From: Pseudoalteromonas spongiae UST010723-006
GTDB taxonomy: Bacteria > Pseudomonadota > Gammaproteobacteria > Enterobacterales > Alteromonadaceae
Direction: 5' to 3'
NCBI RefSeq assembly: GCF_000238255.3
Contig: NZ_CP011039.1
Coordinates: 77,501-141,500, forward strand
DNA length: 64,000 nt
The notes under the pieces were generated by a model. It saw nothing but the letters and a program-made list of their open reading frames with translations. It ran no database searches and was not told where the DNA came from. Position numbers and translations under genes: made by a program. Shown one piece after another: positions 1 to 9,873 of this stretch. The first letter of the stretch is position 1. Each line of letters begins with the position of its first letter.

Positions 1-2518
<2,518 letters not shown>

Positions 2519-2640
2519 TACAACGCCAAAGTGGTTTATAACCCGCAGAAGTTGAATAGATTAAGATACTAAAGTAGACATTTACTTAAAAAAAGCTTTC
2601 CAGATTTAGATTTAAGACAAGCTCTTAAGTCAACCAGATT

Positions 2641-2758
2641 TGCTTGGTGACTATAGCGTTTTGGAACCACCTGACCCCATGCCGAACTCAGAAGTGAAAC
2701 GAAACAGCGTCGATGATAGTGTGGGTTCGCCCATGTGAAAGTAGAACATCGCCAAGCT
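2641..2758 (+). rRNA. 5S ribosomal RNA
   Basis: The gene starts TGCTTGGTGACTATAGCG, carries the conserved CCACCTGACCCCATGCCG core, and ends in GCCAAGC, which pairs with the 5' end. It lies 122 bases after the 23S 3' end, the usual 23S-5S spacing, and is followed directly by a strong terminator. No tRNA lies between 23S and 5S. Ends are placed by analogy with E. coli and may be off by one or two bases. Confidence 0.95.
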
Positions 2759-2770
2759 CCTAATTAAAAG

Positions 2771-2800
2771 AAAGCCTCAACATTATGTTGAGGCTTTTTT
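2771..2800 (+). terminator. Rho-independent terminator of the rRNA operon
   Basis: The inverted repeat AGCCTCAACA / TGTTGAGGCT with a 3-nt loop is followed by six T. It sits just after 5S and closes the rrn operon. Confidence 0.9.
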
Positions 2801-2854
2801 GCGTTTGAGGCACTAAAGAATTTTAGAATTAAGCAGCTAGACTTCAGAATATTG

Positions 2855-2926
2855 CTGAACCCTGAACCCTGAACCCTGAACCCTGAACCCTGAACCCTGA
2901 ACCCTGAACCCTGAACCCTGAACCCT
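2855..2926. repeat. Heptamer tandem array (CTGAACC)x10
   Basis: Ten perfect consecutive copies of the 7-bp unit CTGAACC (equivalently CCCTGAA) plus a 2-base partial copy. The array starts at 2855 after TTG and ends before TGAG at 2927. The unit length is not a multiple of three and the array is intergenic. It ends five bases from the stop codon of the minus-strand ORF remnant at 2932-3102. Perfect copies suggest slippage-prone, recently expanded DNA, so copy number probably differs between strains (inference). Confidence 0.97.
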
Positions 2927-2931
2927 TGAGT

Positions 2932-3102
2932 CTAAGCTATCTCGGCTTCTTCTTGCGGTGAAAAAATCACTGTTGGGTCGATAATAATGCTGTGCTTATT
3001 ATTCATATTTATCAGTCTCTTCATCATATGACGGGTTTGTGGGTCGATATCAAAACCTACCGAAGTTAATTGCTCTAGTGGTTTAATATCGTCTTTATGA
3101 AC
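2932..3102 (-). pseudogene. Short open frame, likely C-terminal gene remnant
   Basis: A minus-strand frame of 56 residues ends in TAG and reads VHKDDIKPLEQLTSVGF then DIDPQTRHMMKRLINM. Its composition looks protein-like, but there is no ATG/GTG/TTG start at the head. Two in-frame TAA codons lie four codons upstream, and a terminator hairpin lies just beyond them. The only internal start is the Met pair about 25 residues in. I do not recognise the family. I read it as the tail of a decayed gene; a tiny real protein or chance are alternatives. Confidence 0.35.
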
Positions 3103-3126
3103 CGTTGTTTATTATTCTTTGGGCAA

Positions 3127-3157
3127 GAAAAAAGCTGGAGGAGAAAACCAGCTTTTT
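3127..3157. terminator. Bidirectional terminator-like hairpin in rRNA/acylase gap
   Basis: The stem AAAAAGCTGG / CCAGCTTTTT with a 9-nt loop has an A-tract on one side and a T-tract on the other, so it could work in both directions. The rest of the 2759-3368 gap holds the heptamer array and the ORF remnant. I see no complete gene in it. Confidence 0.75.
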
Positions 3158-3368
3158 GCAGATCAGACAATGGAAAGATGAAAATCAGTATACGCTAAAC
3201 AGTATAGTAATATTTTCTGTCTTTTGTATAGTTATTTTGCTGTTTTTTTAATCTGATTTGCGCTGGCTAACTAATTGTTGAGTGTTAAACTGGACAACAT
3301 ATAACTATGCGATTATAAAATTGACTGCCTAGTTACACTAAATAAGTCCTGCTAAAAAAGGGAAGCAA

Positions 3369-5663
3369 ATGACAAAAATAATAAAATGGCTTTCATTATT
3401 CTTAATTATTGCTGCATTAGTCGCCACTGCAACTGTTTATGGGATACTCACTTTGAGCTTACCTGAGTTATCGGGTAAAACACAGGTTTCTGATATATCA
3501 AATAACACTTCTTTGGAACGCGATGCGTTAGGCCACGCTGTGGTCAATGCTAAATCACGAAAAGATGCTGCGTTTACATTAGGCTACGCGCACGGACAAG
3601 ATCGTTTCTTTCAAATGGACTTACTGCGTCGCAACGCTGCTGGTGAACTTTCGGAATTATTTGGCAAAGCAGCGGTAGGCTTGGATAAAAAAATGCGCTT
3701 TCACCAATTTAGAAAGCGAAGTAAAGAAATTCTTAAAAGTCTACCAACAGAGCATACGGAAATTCTCAAACGTTATGCGCAAGGTGTTAATTTGGCGCAA
3801 AGCCATACACCTTACTCAAGCTTTGAATATTTATTAACAGGTGCAAGTCGCAAGCCATGGCTACCTGAAGACAGCTTGCTTGTAATTTTCAGTATGTATC
3901 TCGATTTACAATCAAAAACGTTTAATCGCGATTTAACTCTTACTTATATTGCTGAACAATTTGGCAGTGAGATGGTTGGCTTCTTAACTCAACCAAGTCA
4001 ATATCAAGCAGCACTCGATGGCTCAGAGTTTGAATTAGTTGAGTATGCAATTCCATCAATTAATAAATCGCTGTTTACTAATGTAACGCATGAAATTCAT
4101 GAACCTAAAGATATTGGCAGTAATAACTGGGCTGTGACTGGTAGGTTAACTGAATCTGGTAATGCATTATTAGCAGATGACATGCATTTAGGGCTAGCCG
4201 TGCCGATTATTTGGTACCGCACCCAACTTAACTATGTTGAAAACGATAAGAACTATCAAATAACAGGGGTTAGCTTACCAGGAGCACCGGCTGTTGTTGT
4301 TGGGACAAATGGTCATGTCGCTTGGGGATTTACAAATGCATATATCGATACAGCAGATTGGATTGCACTGGATGAAACACAAGAGACGAAGACAATTCAT
4401 GAGCGCATAGTTACGCCAGATAAAGAATATATGTATTCGCTTGAAAAAAGTGAGTTTGGTCCTGTAAAACATATCGCAGGCAAGAAATATGCGCTGAAAT
4501 GGGTTGCTCATCAAGATTACGCAGTCGACATGGAGTTAATGAACTTAGAGCGCGCAACGAATGTTGAAGAGGCATTATCGATTGCAAAAACGATCGGTAT
4601 ACCGGTACAGAACATGTTAGTCACCGATAGTTTGGGTAATGCAGCATGGCAAGCAACCGGTGCTATTCCTGCGCGCACAACGCCAACTGAAATTGCAATT
4701 AAACCTGAAGTATTTGATACCAATTGGCAATACGATGCAGTAGACGTTCCTTTTATGGTAAATCCAGAGAATAATCGTTTATGGAGCGGAAATAGCAGAG
4801 TAGTGAGTGTTGAACAAGATAAGCGTTATGGCAACGGAGGGTACGCTTTAGGTGCTCGTGCTAAACAAATACAGCAGCGCTTATTTGAAAAGGAACAATT
4901 TAGTGAACACGACTTTTATCAAATTCAACTTGATAACCAAGCGATATTTTTAAAACCATGGCAAGCGCTATTGCTTAAGGTGCTCAACTTATCGCCTGAA
5001 AAGTATGCACAAGATATCAAGTTAGTTGAAAATTGGGGTGAATGCGCATGTGCAGATTCTGTAGGGTACACCTTGGTTAGACGGTATCGCTCGGCATTGA
5101 TAAATAAGCTGTTCTCCCCAATTGAAACGCAATTAAGAGCAGAAGGGCTAACATTAGCACCAATTAAGAACGATCTCGAACCTGCAGCATGGCAATTAAT
5201 AAATAGTTTTACCGATCAATGGTTGCCGCCAAGTGTAGCTTCATGGCCAGAATTATTAAGCACGACATATATCAATATGAAAAGCGACTTGCTCAATAAG
5301 CACACTGGAAGCGATAGTGGATCTTTAAATCAATTAACATGGGGAGCTGTAAACGAACTTAATATACAGCACCCGTTTAGTGAACAGATCCCACTACTAA
5401 GTAAGTTACTTGATATGCCTAAAACACCAGCATTTGGCGATAGTTTTATGCCAGCTGTACAAGGGACTAGTTTTGGCGCATCACAGCGCTTATTTGTGCA
5501 ACCAGGATTAGAGCAAAAAGCGATTTTAACTCTGCCAGGCGGGCAAAGCGGCCACCCTTTATCGCCTTATTATCGAGCAGGTTACAATGACTATATTGAA
5601 CAAAAGAATACGCCTTTGTTACCAGGTGAAATAGTGCATCGCATCGACTTTGAGAAAAGGTAA
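3369..5663 (+). CDS. Penicillin acylase family protein (Ntn-hydrolase, secreted)
   Basis: This 764-residue protein belongs to the penicillin G acylase / acyl-homoserine-lactone acylase family, which hydrolyses amide bonds linking acyl chains to beta-lactam or lactone cores. An N-terminal hydrophobic segment (about residues 5-30) suggests export to the periplasm. The autoprocessing site is visible as IGSNNWAV with Ser251, the residue that becomes the N-terminal nucleophile of the beta chain after Gly-Ser cleavage. Typical family phrases follow, such as NGHVAWGFTNAY and GGQSGHPLSPYY. The start follows GGGA at good spacing. The gene stands alone, with a bidirectional terminator after it. The substrate (beta-lactam, AHL or peptide-like amide) cannot be told from sequence. 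The M56/BlaI locus beside it is convergent. Confidence 0.9.
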   Translation: MTKIIKWLSLFLIIAALVATATVYGILTLSLPELSGKTQVSDISNNTSLERDALGHAVVNAKSRKDAAFTLGYAHGQDRFFQMDLLRRNAAGELSELFGKAAVGLDKKMRFHQFRKRSKEILKSLPTEHTEILKRYAQGVNLAQSHTPYSSFEYLLTGASRKPWLPEDSLLVIFSMYLDLQSKTFNRDLTLTYIAEQFGSEMVGFLTQPSQYQAALDGSEFELVEYAIPSINKSLFTNVTHEIHEPKDIGSNNWAVTGRLTESGNALLADDMHLGLAVPIIWYRTQLNYVENDKNYQITGVSLPGAPAVVVGTNGHVAWGFTNAYIDTADWIALDETQETKTIHERIVTPDKEYMYSLEKSEFGPVKHIAGKKYALKWVAHQDYAVDMELMNLERATNVEEALSIAKTIGIPVQNMLVTDSLGNAAWQATGAIPARTTPTEIAIKPEVFDTNWQYDAVDVPFMVNPENNRLWSGNSRVVSVEQDKRYGNGGYALGARAKQIQQRLFEKEQFSEHDFYQIQLDNQAIFLKPWQALLLKVLNLSPEKYAQDIKLVENWGECACADSVGYTLVRRYRSALINKLFSPIETQLRAEGLTLAPIKNDLEPAAWQLINSFTDQWLPPSVASWPELLSTTYINMKSDLLNKHTGSDSGSLNQLTWGAVNELNIQHPFSEQIPLLSKLLDMPKTPAFGDSFMPAVQGTSFGASQRLFVQPGLEQKAILTLPGGQSGHPLSPYYRAGYNDYIEQKNTPLLPGEIVHRIDFEKR

Positions 5664-5668
5664 ACGTA

Positions 5669-5696
5669 AAAAAGGGCATCATATGATACCCTTTTA
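5669..5696. terminator. Bidirectional terminator between convergent acylase and M56 genes
   Basis: AAAAGGG-C-ATCATATGAT-A-CCCTTTT forms a near-perfect inverted repeat with A- and T-tracts, placed between the convergent genes ending at 5663 and 5734. Confidence 0.8.
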
Positions 5697-5733
5697 ACAA
5701 TCGCTTCTGCTACAAAGCAATAGTTCTTGGGAA

Positions 5734-6933
5734 TTAGTGTGAGCTTACCTTGATACGTTCAACTAAATCCTTTGATTTATATTCTTCCGAAAGAGCAAAG
5801 TCTAATTGTACTAGGTGTTGTTTGTTAGTGTTTTTTGTAGGTGTGTACTTCCACTGTTTTAATGCGCGTTTTGCTTCGCGATCAAATATTCCTTTTGGTT
5901 CAGCAGATATAACTTTAACGTTATCTGTTTGACCATCTGCTGTTAAAGTAAACCCTAATACTACCGAGCCTTCAATCCCCTGATCTGCGGCCTGTTTAGG
6001 ATATACAGGTTCAATGCGTACAATAGGTTGTGCTTCTTCTTTGCTGTATTCTTTAGTGCCTTCGCCGTATTTAGCAAAGGCTACACTAGTGAGCCCTGCA
6101 AATAGTACTAAGCTAAGCAATACATTTACAATAACATTGCCTTTTGGCATTTTTTGAATTGTGTTTAAACGTTGTTTCATCGTACTTTTCTCCATGTAGT
6201 AACTGTAACTAGAAAGTGAGTTATGGTTGTCAGAAACACATGCAATTAAAGCGCGACAATATGCTATTCGCTGTGTTCTGTTTGCGTGAGCTAATACGGC
6301 AGCATCACAGGCAACTTCTTGTTGTTTTCTGTACTGGCTGTAACCGATCCAGCAAAGAGGGTTAAACCAAAATATAAGTAGTAGTGCGATAGCAAATGCA
6401 TTGCTCCAGTTGTCTTGGCGCGTGTAGTGAACCCATTCATGTTGATAAATAAGTTTTGCTTGCTCGGTATCGTAACTTGCATGAAAGTCACGGGGGATAA
6501 AAAGGCGCTGTTTGAGTAAGCCAAAAAGCACAGGACTATTCACTGAGTCGCTATAGTAAACTGGTAAGTGGCTGTTTATTTTATGGCTAAACTGTTTGTT
6601 TTTATTAAACTTTTTACCAATTGAAACGTGTTCGTAGATAACAAGGAAAGCCATTAAGCTAAACCCAAGTAGCCAAATCATGCTAACAAAACCATAAATA
6701 TCCAATGACTTAGATTGCGTTTTTACTGACACCACATAGCGATGCAACTCAGTTTCTAACGATAAACTATTAGAAATGGGTAAGTTATTTAAGATGAGCA
6801 CAAGTGGAACTAACAGCCACAAGGTATACTGAAACTTAGCGCTTAAAAAACTGTGGAGTAACTTACTACACAGCAATACGCAGACAATGGCTAAGCTTAA
6901 CGGCCAAAGCTGCTCTATTAGCCAATCAATCAT
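5734..6933 (-). CDS. BlaR1-type M56 metallopeptidase with C-terminal TonB domain
   Basis: This 399-residue inner-membrane protein is of the BlaR1/MecR1 class. Several hydrophobic segments lie in the first 100 residues. The gluzincin zinc motif HEWVH is at 165-169, followed by the WFNP segment (189-192) and the EVACD motif (206-210), all in BlaR1 order. Another membrane segment spans about 267-287. Instead of a penicillin-binding sensor domain, the C-terminus (about 300-385) is a TonB-like domain (VYPKQAADQGIEGSVVLGF). Its start overlaps the end of the BlaI gene by 8 bases, implying translational coupling. By analogy with BlaR1, the peptidase domain would cleave or trigger loss of the BlaI repressor; the signal sensed is unknown. 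Confidence 0.88.
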   Translation of the reverse strand: MIDWLIEQLWPLSLAIVCVLLCSKLLHSFLSAKFQYTLWLLVPLVLILNNLPISNSLSLETELHRYVVSVKTQSKSLDIYGFVSMIWLLGFSLMAFLVIYEHVSIGKKFNKNKQFSHKINSHLPVYYSDSVNSPVLFGLLKQRLFIPRDFHASYDTEQAKLIYQHEWVHYTRQDNWSNAFAIALLLIFWFNPLCWIGYSQYRKQQEVACDAAVLAHANRTQRIAYCRALIACVSDNHNSLSSYSYYMEKSTMKQRLNTIQKMPKGNVIVNVLLSLVLFAGLTSVAFAKYGEGTKEYSKEEAQPIVRIEPVYPKQAADQGIEGSVVLGFTLTADGQTDNVKVISAEPKGIFDREAKRALKQWKYTPTKNTNKQHLVQLDFALSEEYKSKDLVERIKVSSH

Positions 6934-7297
6934 TATTTTTTTCCCATTTATCGATCAAATGCTTTAGCTCATCGATATCTTGCTTACTTAAGTTTTTATT
7001 TTTGGCAAAGCCTGTAACCAATGGCGCAATGCGGCCATTGAATAAACGCTCAATCAGGCTTTCACTTTCTTGTACTTGATATGCTTCAATTTCCAACACC
7101 GGAGAGTAAATATAACTGCGGCCATTTTTTTCAAAACTAATTGCGCCTTTTTTTACCATTCTACCAAGTAGGGTTTTGACCGTTTTTTCGTGCCAGTCTT
7201 TTTCTTTATTAAGTTCATCGACAACCGTTTGCGCGTCGGCTGGGTGAACTCGCCATAGTGCTTGCAGCACTTCAAATTCAGAATTACTAATATCCAT
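6926..7297 (-). CDS. BlaI/MecI/CopY-family transcriptional repressor
   Basis: This 123-residue winged-helix repressor begins MDISNSEFEVLQALW and contains HPADAQTVVDEL and KTVKTLLGRMVKKGAI, the usual BlaI DNA-binding region, then a C-terminal dimerisation helix region. I chose the ATG at 7297 because the longer frame to 7357 adds a hydrophobic 20-residue stretch unlike BlaI and overlaps the operator. It is the first gene of a two-gene operon with the M56-TonB protein. Two palindromes of the BlaI type lie immediately upstream, so autoregulation is expected. Confidence 0.92.
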   Translation of the reverse strand: MDISNSEFEVLQALWRVHPADAQTVVDELNKEKDWHEKTVKTLLGRMVKKGAISFEKNGRSYIYSPVLEIEAYQVQESESLIERLFNGRIAPLVTGFAKNKNLSKQDIDELKHLIDKWEKNND

Positions 7298-7301
7298 AAA
7301 G

Positions 7302-7345
7302 ATTACACGTGTAATTAAAACTAACATAAGAATTACAGTTGTAAT
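7302..7345. promoter_or_regulatory. Two BlaI-type operator palindromes
   Basis: ATTACACGTGTAAT (7302-7315) is a perfect 14-bp palindrome and ATTACAGTTGTAAT (7332-7345) a near-perfect one. Both fit the TACAnnTGTA core known for BlaI/MecI operators. Their centres are exactly 30 bp apart, about three helical turns. They lie between the repressor start (7297) and the divergent MBL gene (7432), so one or both genes may be controlled. A TTGACG -35-like element for the minus strand is at 7352-7357. Confidence 0.8.
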
Positions 7346-7431
7346 CAATTTCGTCAAGAATTATTTTTGCTGTTTTTTTAAACCATAAGTTGCTAAAACT
7401 CGTAGAAGCATAAAAACCAAAAGGCCTTGTT

Positions 7432-8301
7432 ATGAATAAATTAACGTTACTACTGTTGTTTTTAATGGGTTGTCTAAGCTTGCCAGTTGTTGCTTCAAAC
7501 GTAGAGTTTAAACTTGAAAAGCTGTCAGATAATTTACACGTGCTATATGGGCAAGGTGGCAATATAGCCATTAGCAGCGGGGAAGATGGTATTTATATTG
7601 TAGACGACCAGTTTGCTAAATTAAGTGATGGTATTAAGGCGCAAATTAGCAAGTTACAAGATGGAGCGCCAGAGTTCGTTATTAATACTCACCATCACGG
7701 CGATCATACTGGCGGTAATGAGAACTTTGCTAATGCGGGAAGCCATGTAATTGCGCATCACAATGTATACAAGCGCTTAAAAGACAAGTATGGCGAAGGT
7801 TCAAAGTACCTACCCGTAATTAGCTTTGGTAAAGATATGACACTGCACTTTAACAACGAGCATGCGCAGCTATGGCATTATCACAATGCACATACCGATG
7901 GCGATGCGGTTATTTTCTATGACAAAGCCAACGCAGTACACATGGGGGATATCTTCTTTAATTTAAAAAGTCTACCGTTTGTTGATGTAGATAGTGGGGG
8001 CTCGTTAGACGGTGTTATCAATGCGGTAACTGATGTGCTTTCAAAAGTGAATGATAATACTAAAATTATTCCTGGGCATGGTCCGGTAACCTCTAAGCAA
8101 GGTTTGCAGTCGTACCTAGCGCTGTTAAAAAATGCTAAACAGCTAATGCTAAATGCTATGGCGGATAGCAAAAGTCTAGAGCAAGTTTTGGCACTCAAAC
8201 CACTTGCTAGTTTAAATCTCACTTATTCCAATTGGTTGCCCGAAGAACGCGTTACTAAGCTATTTTATTCGAGCCTGAAAAATGAAGCTAAAAGCGATTA
8301 A
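7432..8301 (+). CDS. Metallo-beta-lactamase-fold hydrolase, secreted
   Basis: This 289-residue MBL-superfamily protein has an N-terminal signal sequence (about 1-22, possible lipobox ending at Cys14). The zinc ligands are all visible: HHHGDH at 87-92, His154 in HNAHTDGD, Asp173 in HMGD, and His216 in PGHGP. The overall form resembles periplasmic MBL hydrolases of broad function rather than a recognised carbapenemase. It is transcribed divergently from the BlaI/M56-TonB operon across an intergenic region carrying two BlaI-type operators, so shared regulation is plausible. Whether it hydrolyses beta-lactams is unknown. Confidence 0.9.
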   Translation: MNKLTLLLLFLMGCLSLPVVASNVEFKLEKLSDNLHVLYGQGGNIAISSGEDGIYIVDDQFAKLSDGIKAQISKLQDGAPEFVINTHHHGDHTGGNENFANAGSHVIAHHNVYKRLKDKYGEGSKYLPVISFGKDMTLHFNNEHAQLWHYHNAHTDGDAVIFYDKANAVHMGDIFFNLKSLPFVDVDSGGSLDGVINAVTDVLSKVNDNTKIIPGHGPVTSKQGLQSYLALLKNAKQLMLNAMADSKSLEQVLALKPLASLNLTYSNWLPEERVTKLFYSSLKNEAKSD

Positions 8302-8336
8302 ATTTAGTTAAATTGGTTTATTTACCTTTTAAAAGT

Positions 8337-8365
8337 GTCTAACTCCGTTTGGCATGGCGTTAGAC
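8337..8365 (+). other. Hairpin downstream of MBL gene
   Basis: GTCTAAC / GTTAGAC, extended by CC/GG past one mismatch around a 9-nt loop, makes a stable hairpin. There is no T-run after it, so it is either a weak terminator or an mRNA 3'-end structure. Confidence 0.45.
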
Positions 8366-8441
8366 CTAAAATCATTTATTTGCCCAATTAAGGTAATTAT
8401 TTGTTACTGTTTGTGTCACTTAATACATTGGAGTAACAAGT

Positions 8442-9380
8442 ATGTTGAATGATAAAAATGATTTACCAGATTTAACAATGGCAGTACCAAAGAAGAAAGG
8501 GCCAATCGTAGGTGCGATTGTTGGTGTTGTCGGTTTATCACTGATTTATTCAGCGATGTACACAGTTGATGAAGGTCACGTTGGTATTATCAAACGTTTT
8601 GGTGAAGCAAAAGAACAAGTAAACCCAGGTCTACATACTAAAATACCGTTTGTTGATGATGTTGAGGTGCTGGAGATCCGTACCCGCAAAAATGTTGAAA
8701 AATTAAATGCATCAACACACGAGCAAATGCCGGTGACAGCTGAAGTATCGATCAACTGGACGGTAATGCGCGAACAAGCATTTGAGCTATTCAAAAGTTA
8801 CGGTGGTTTAAGTCAATTTGAAAACCGAATTCTCGATCCAAAACTGCGCTCTGCGACAAAAGATGCACTGGCGCGATATAAAGCAGAAGAGCTAATTCAG
8901 AATCGCTCGCAGGTAATTGCACAGATTGAAGAGCTTTTAGTTGAAGAAATGAAAGAGTACCCAGTAAAACTAGACTCGGCTCAGTTAGAGAATTTAGTGT
9001 TACCGCAAAAGTACATTCAATCAATTGAAACCAAACAAACTGAGAAAAACCTAGCGGCGGCAGAAATGCACCGTTTAGAGCGCCAAAAACTTGAAGCTCA
9101 GCGTGAAGTAAACACGGCAATGGCGCAACGTGATGCGGCTAAAGCAAAAGCCGATGGTCAAGCATATTCGATTCGCGTAGAAGCAGAAGCACAAGCTGAG
9201 GCAATAAAGCTTAAAGGTCTTGCAGAAGCGCAAGCGATTCAAAAGAAAGCTGAAGCAATTAAAGCAAATGCGACACTTGTTGATTATATGCGTGCACAGC
9301 AGTGGAACGGTCAAATGCCAACAACCGTAATGGGTGCAGACCAAAGCATTTTATGGTCAATGGATGGTAAAAAGAAATAA
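8442..9380 (+). CDS. SPFH/prohibitin-family membrane protein
   Basis: This 312-residue protein has one hydrophobic segment near residues 21-42, then an SPFH (band 7) domain beginning VDEGHVGIIKRFGEA and running to about residue 190. A long charged, Ala/Glu/Gln-rich region (about 190-280) is predicted to be coiled coil, as in prohibitin and HflK/HflC. Such proteins form large oligomeric rings on membranes and organise proteases or lipid microdomains. The specific partner is unknown here. It follows a GGAG Shine-Dalgarno and is followed 15 bases later by a Zn-ribbon gene, probably in the same transcript. Confidence 0.88.
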   Translation: MLNDKNDLPDLTMAVPKKKGPIVGAIVGVVGLSLIYSAMYTVDEGHVGIIKRFGEAKEQVNPGLHTKIPFVDDVEVLEIRTRKNVEKLNASTHEQMPVTAEVSINWTVMREQAFELFKSYGGLSQFENRILDPKLRSATKDALARYKAEELIQNRSQVIAQIEELLVEEMKEYPVKLDSAQLENLVLPQKYIQSIETKQTEKNLAAAEMHRLERQKLEAQREVNTAMAQRDAAKAKADGQAYSIRVEAEAQAEAIKLKGLAEAQAIQKKAEAIKANATLVDYMRAQQWNGQMPTTVMGADQSILWSMDGKKK

Positions 9381-9395
9381 TAAATAGGAGGGTGT

Positions 9396-9599
9396 ATGGC
9401 GAATTGGTCTTGCCCTAAGTGTCAGTGCGAAAGCTATGACACAGATGAAATAGCCACAACGGGTAGTGGCTGGTCAAAAATCTTTGATATGCAAAATAGG
9501 AAGTTTACCGCGGTAGTATGTAAAAACTGTACTTACACTGAGTTTTACCGAGGAAAGACAAGCACCTTAGGCAATATTTTTGATTTATTCACTAACTAG
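9396..9599 (+). CDS. Small zinc-ribbon protein
   Basis: This 67-residue protein has two Cys pairs, CPKC (residues 5-8) and CKNC (about 47-50), which form a zinc ribbon. The pattern MANWSCPKCQC with FTAVVCKNC and a C-terminal LGNIFDLFT resembles the small family annotated as nucleic-acid-binding Zn-ribbon proteins (DUF2082-like). The molecular role is not established. It has a strong AGGAGG ribosome site, lies 15 bases after the SPFH gene and is followed by a strong terminator, so the two form an operon. Confidence 0.85.
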   Translation: MANWSCPKCQCESYDTDEIATTGSGWSKIFDMQNRKFTAVVCKNCTYTEFYRGKTSTLGNIFDLFTN

Positions 9600-9608
9600 C
9601 TTTAAATA

Positions 9609-9640
9609 AAAAAACGCTGCAATTGCAGCGTTTTTTTATT
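9609..9640 (+). terminator. Terminator after SPFH/Zn-ribbon operon
   Basis: The perfect palindrome AACGCTGCAATTGCAGCGTT (9613-9632) is flanked by an A-tract and seven T. It can work in both directions and also serves the convergent DUF1653 gene. Confidence 0.92.
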
Positions 9641-9663
9641 TTGTCTATATGCCACTACGGCTC

Positions 9664-9873
9664 TTATTCTACCAAGGTAAAACGTTTAAACACTTTTCCG
9701 TCGCGCTCTATTTCTTCTACAAACATTTCAATTGGTCTTACCCACAGCGCCTGCTCGCCATAGAGTGGTTTATACAATACAAGCGTTTCTTGTGTTTCGC
9801 TATGAGTAACAGTGTCAATGACTTGGTAAAAGTTACCTTTAAAGTGCTGGTATTTTCCTGGTTGTATTTTCAT
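9664..9873 (-). CDS. DUF1653 family protein
   Basis: This small 69-residue protein begins MKIQPGKYQHFKGNFYQV and contains ALWVRPIEMF, the typical DUF1653 pattern (a compact beta-barrel domain of unknown function). Its start codon overlaps the stop of the upstream nitroreductase gene as TAATG, so translation is probably coupled. No catalytic motif is visible. Confidence 0.88.
   Translation of the reverse strand: MKIQPGKYQHFKGNFYQVIDTVTHSETQETLVLYKPLYGEQALWVRPIEMFVEEIERDGKVFKRFTLVE

Noticed and set aside
2855..2926. CRISPR array
   Set aside because: The unit is 7 bp with no spacers, so it is a simple tandem repeat.
7298..7357. Longer BlaI frame with 20 hydrophobic residues
   Set aside because: It would place coding sequence across both operators and add a membrane-like segment foreign to BlaI.
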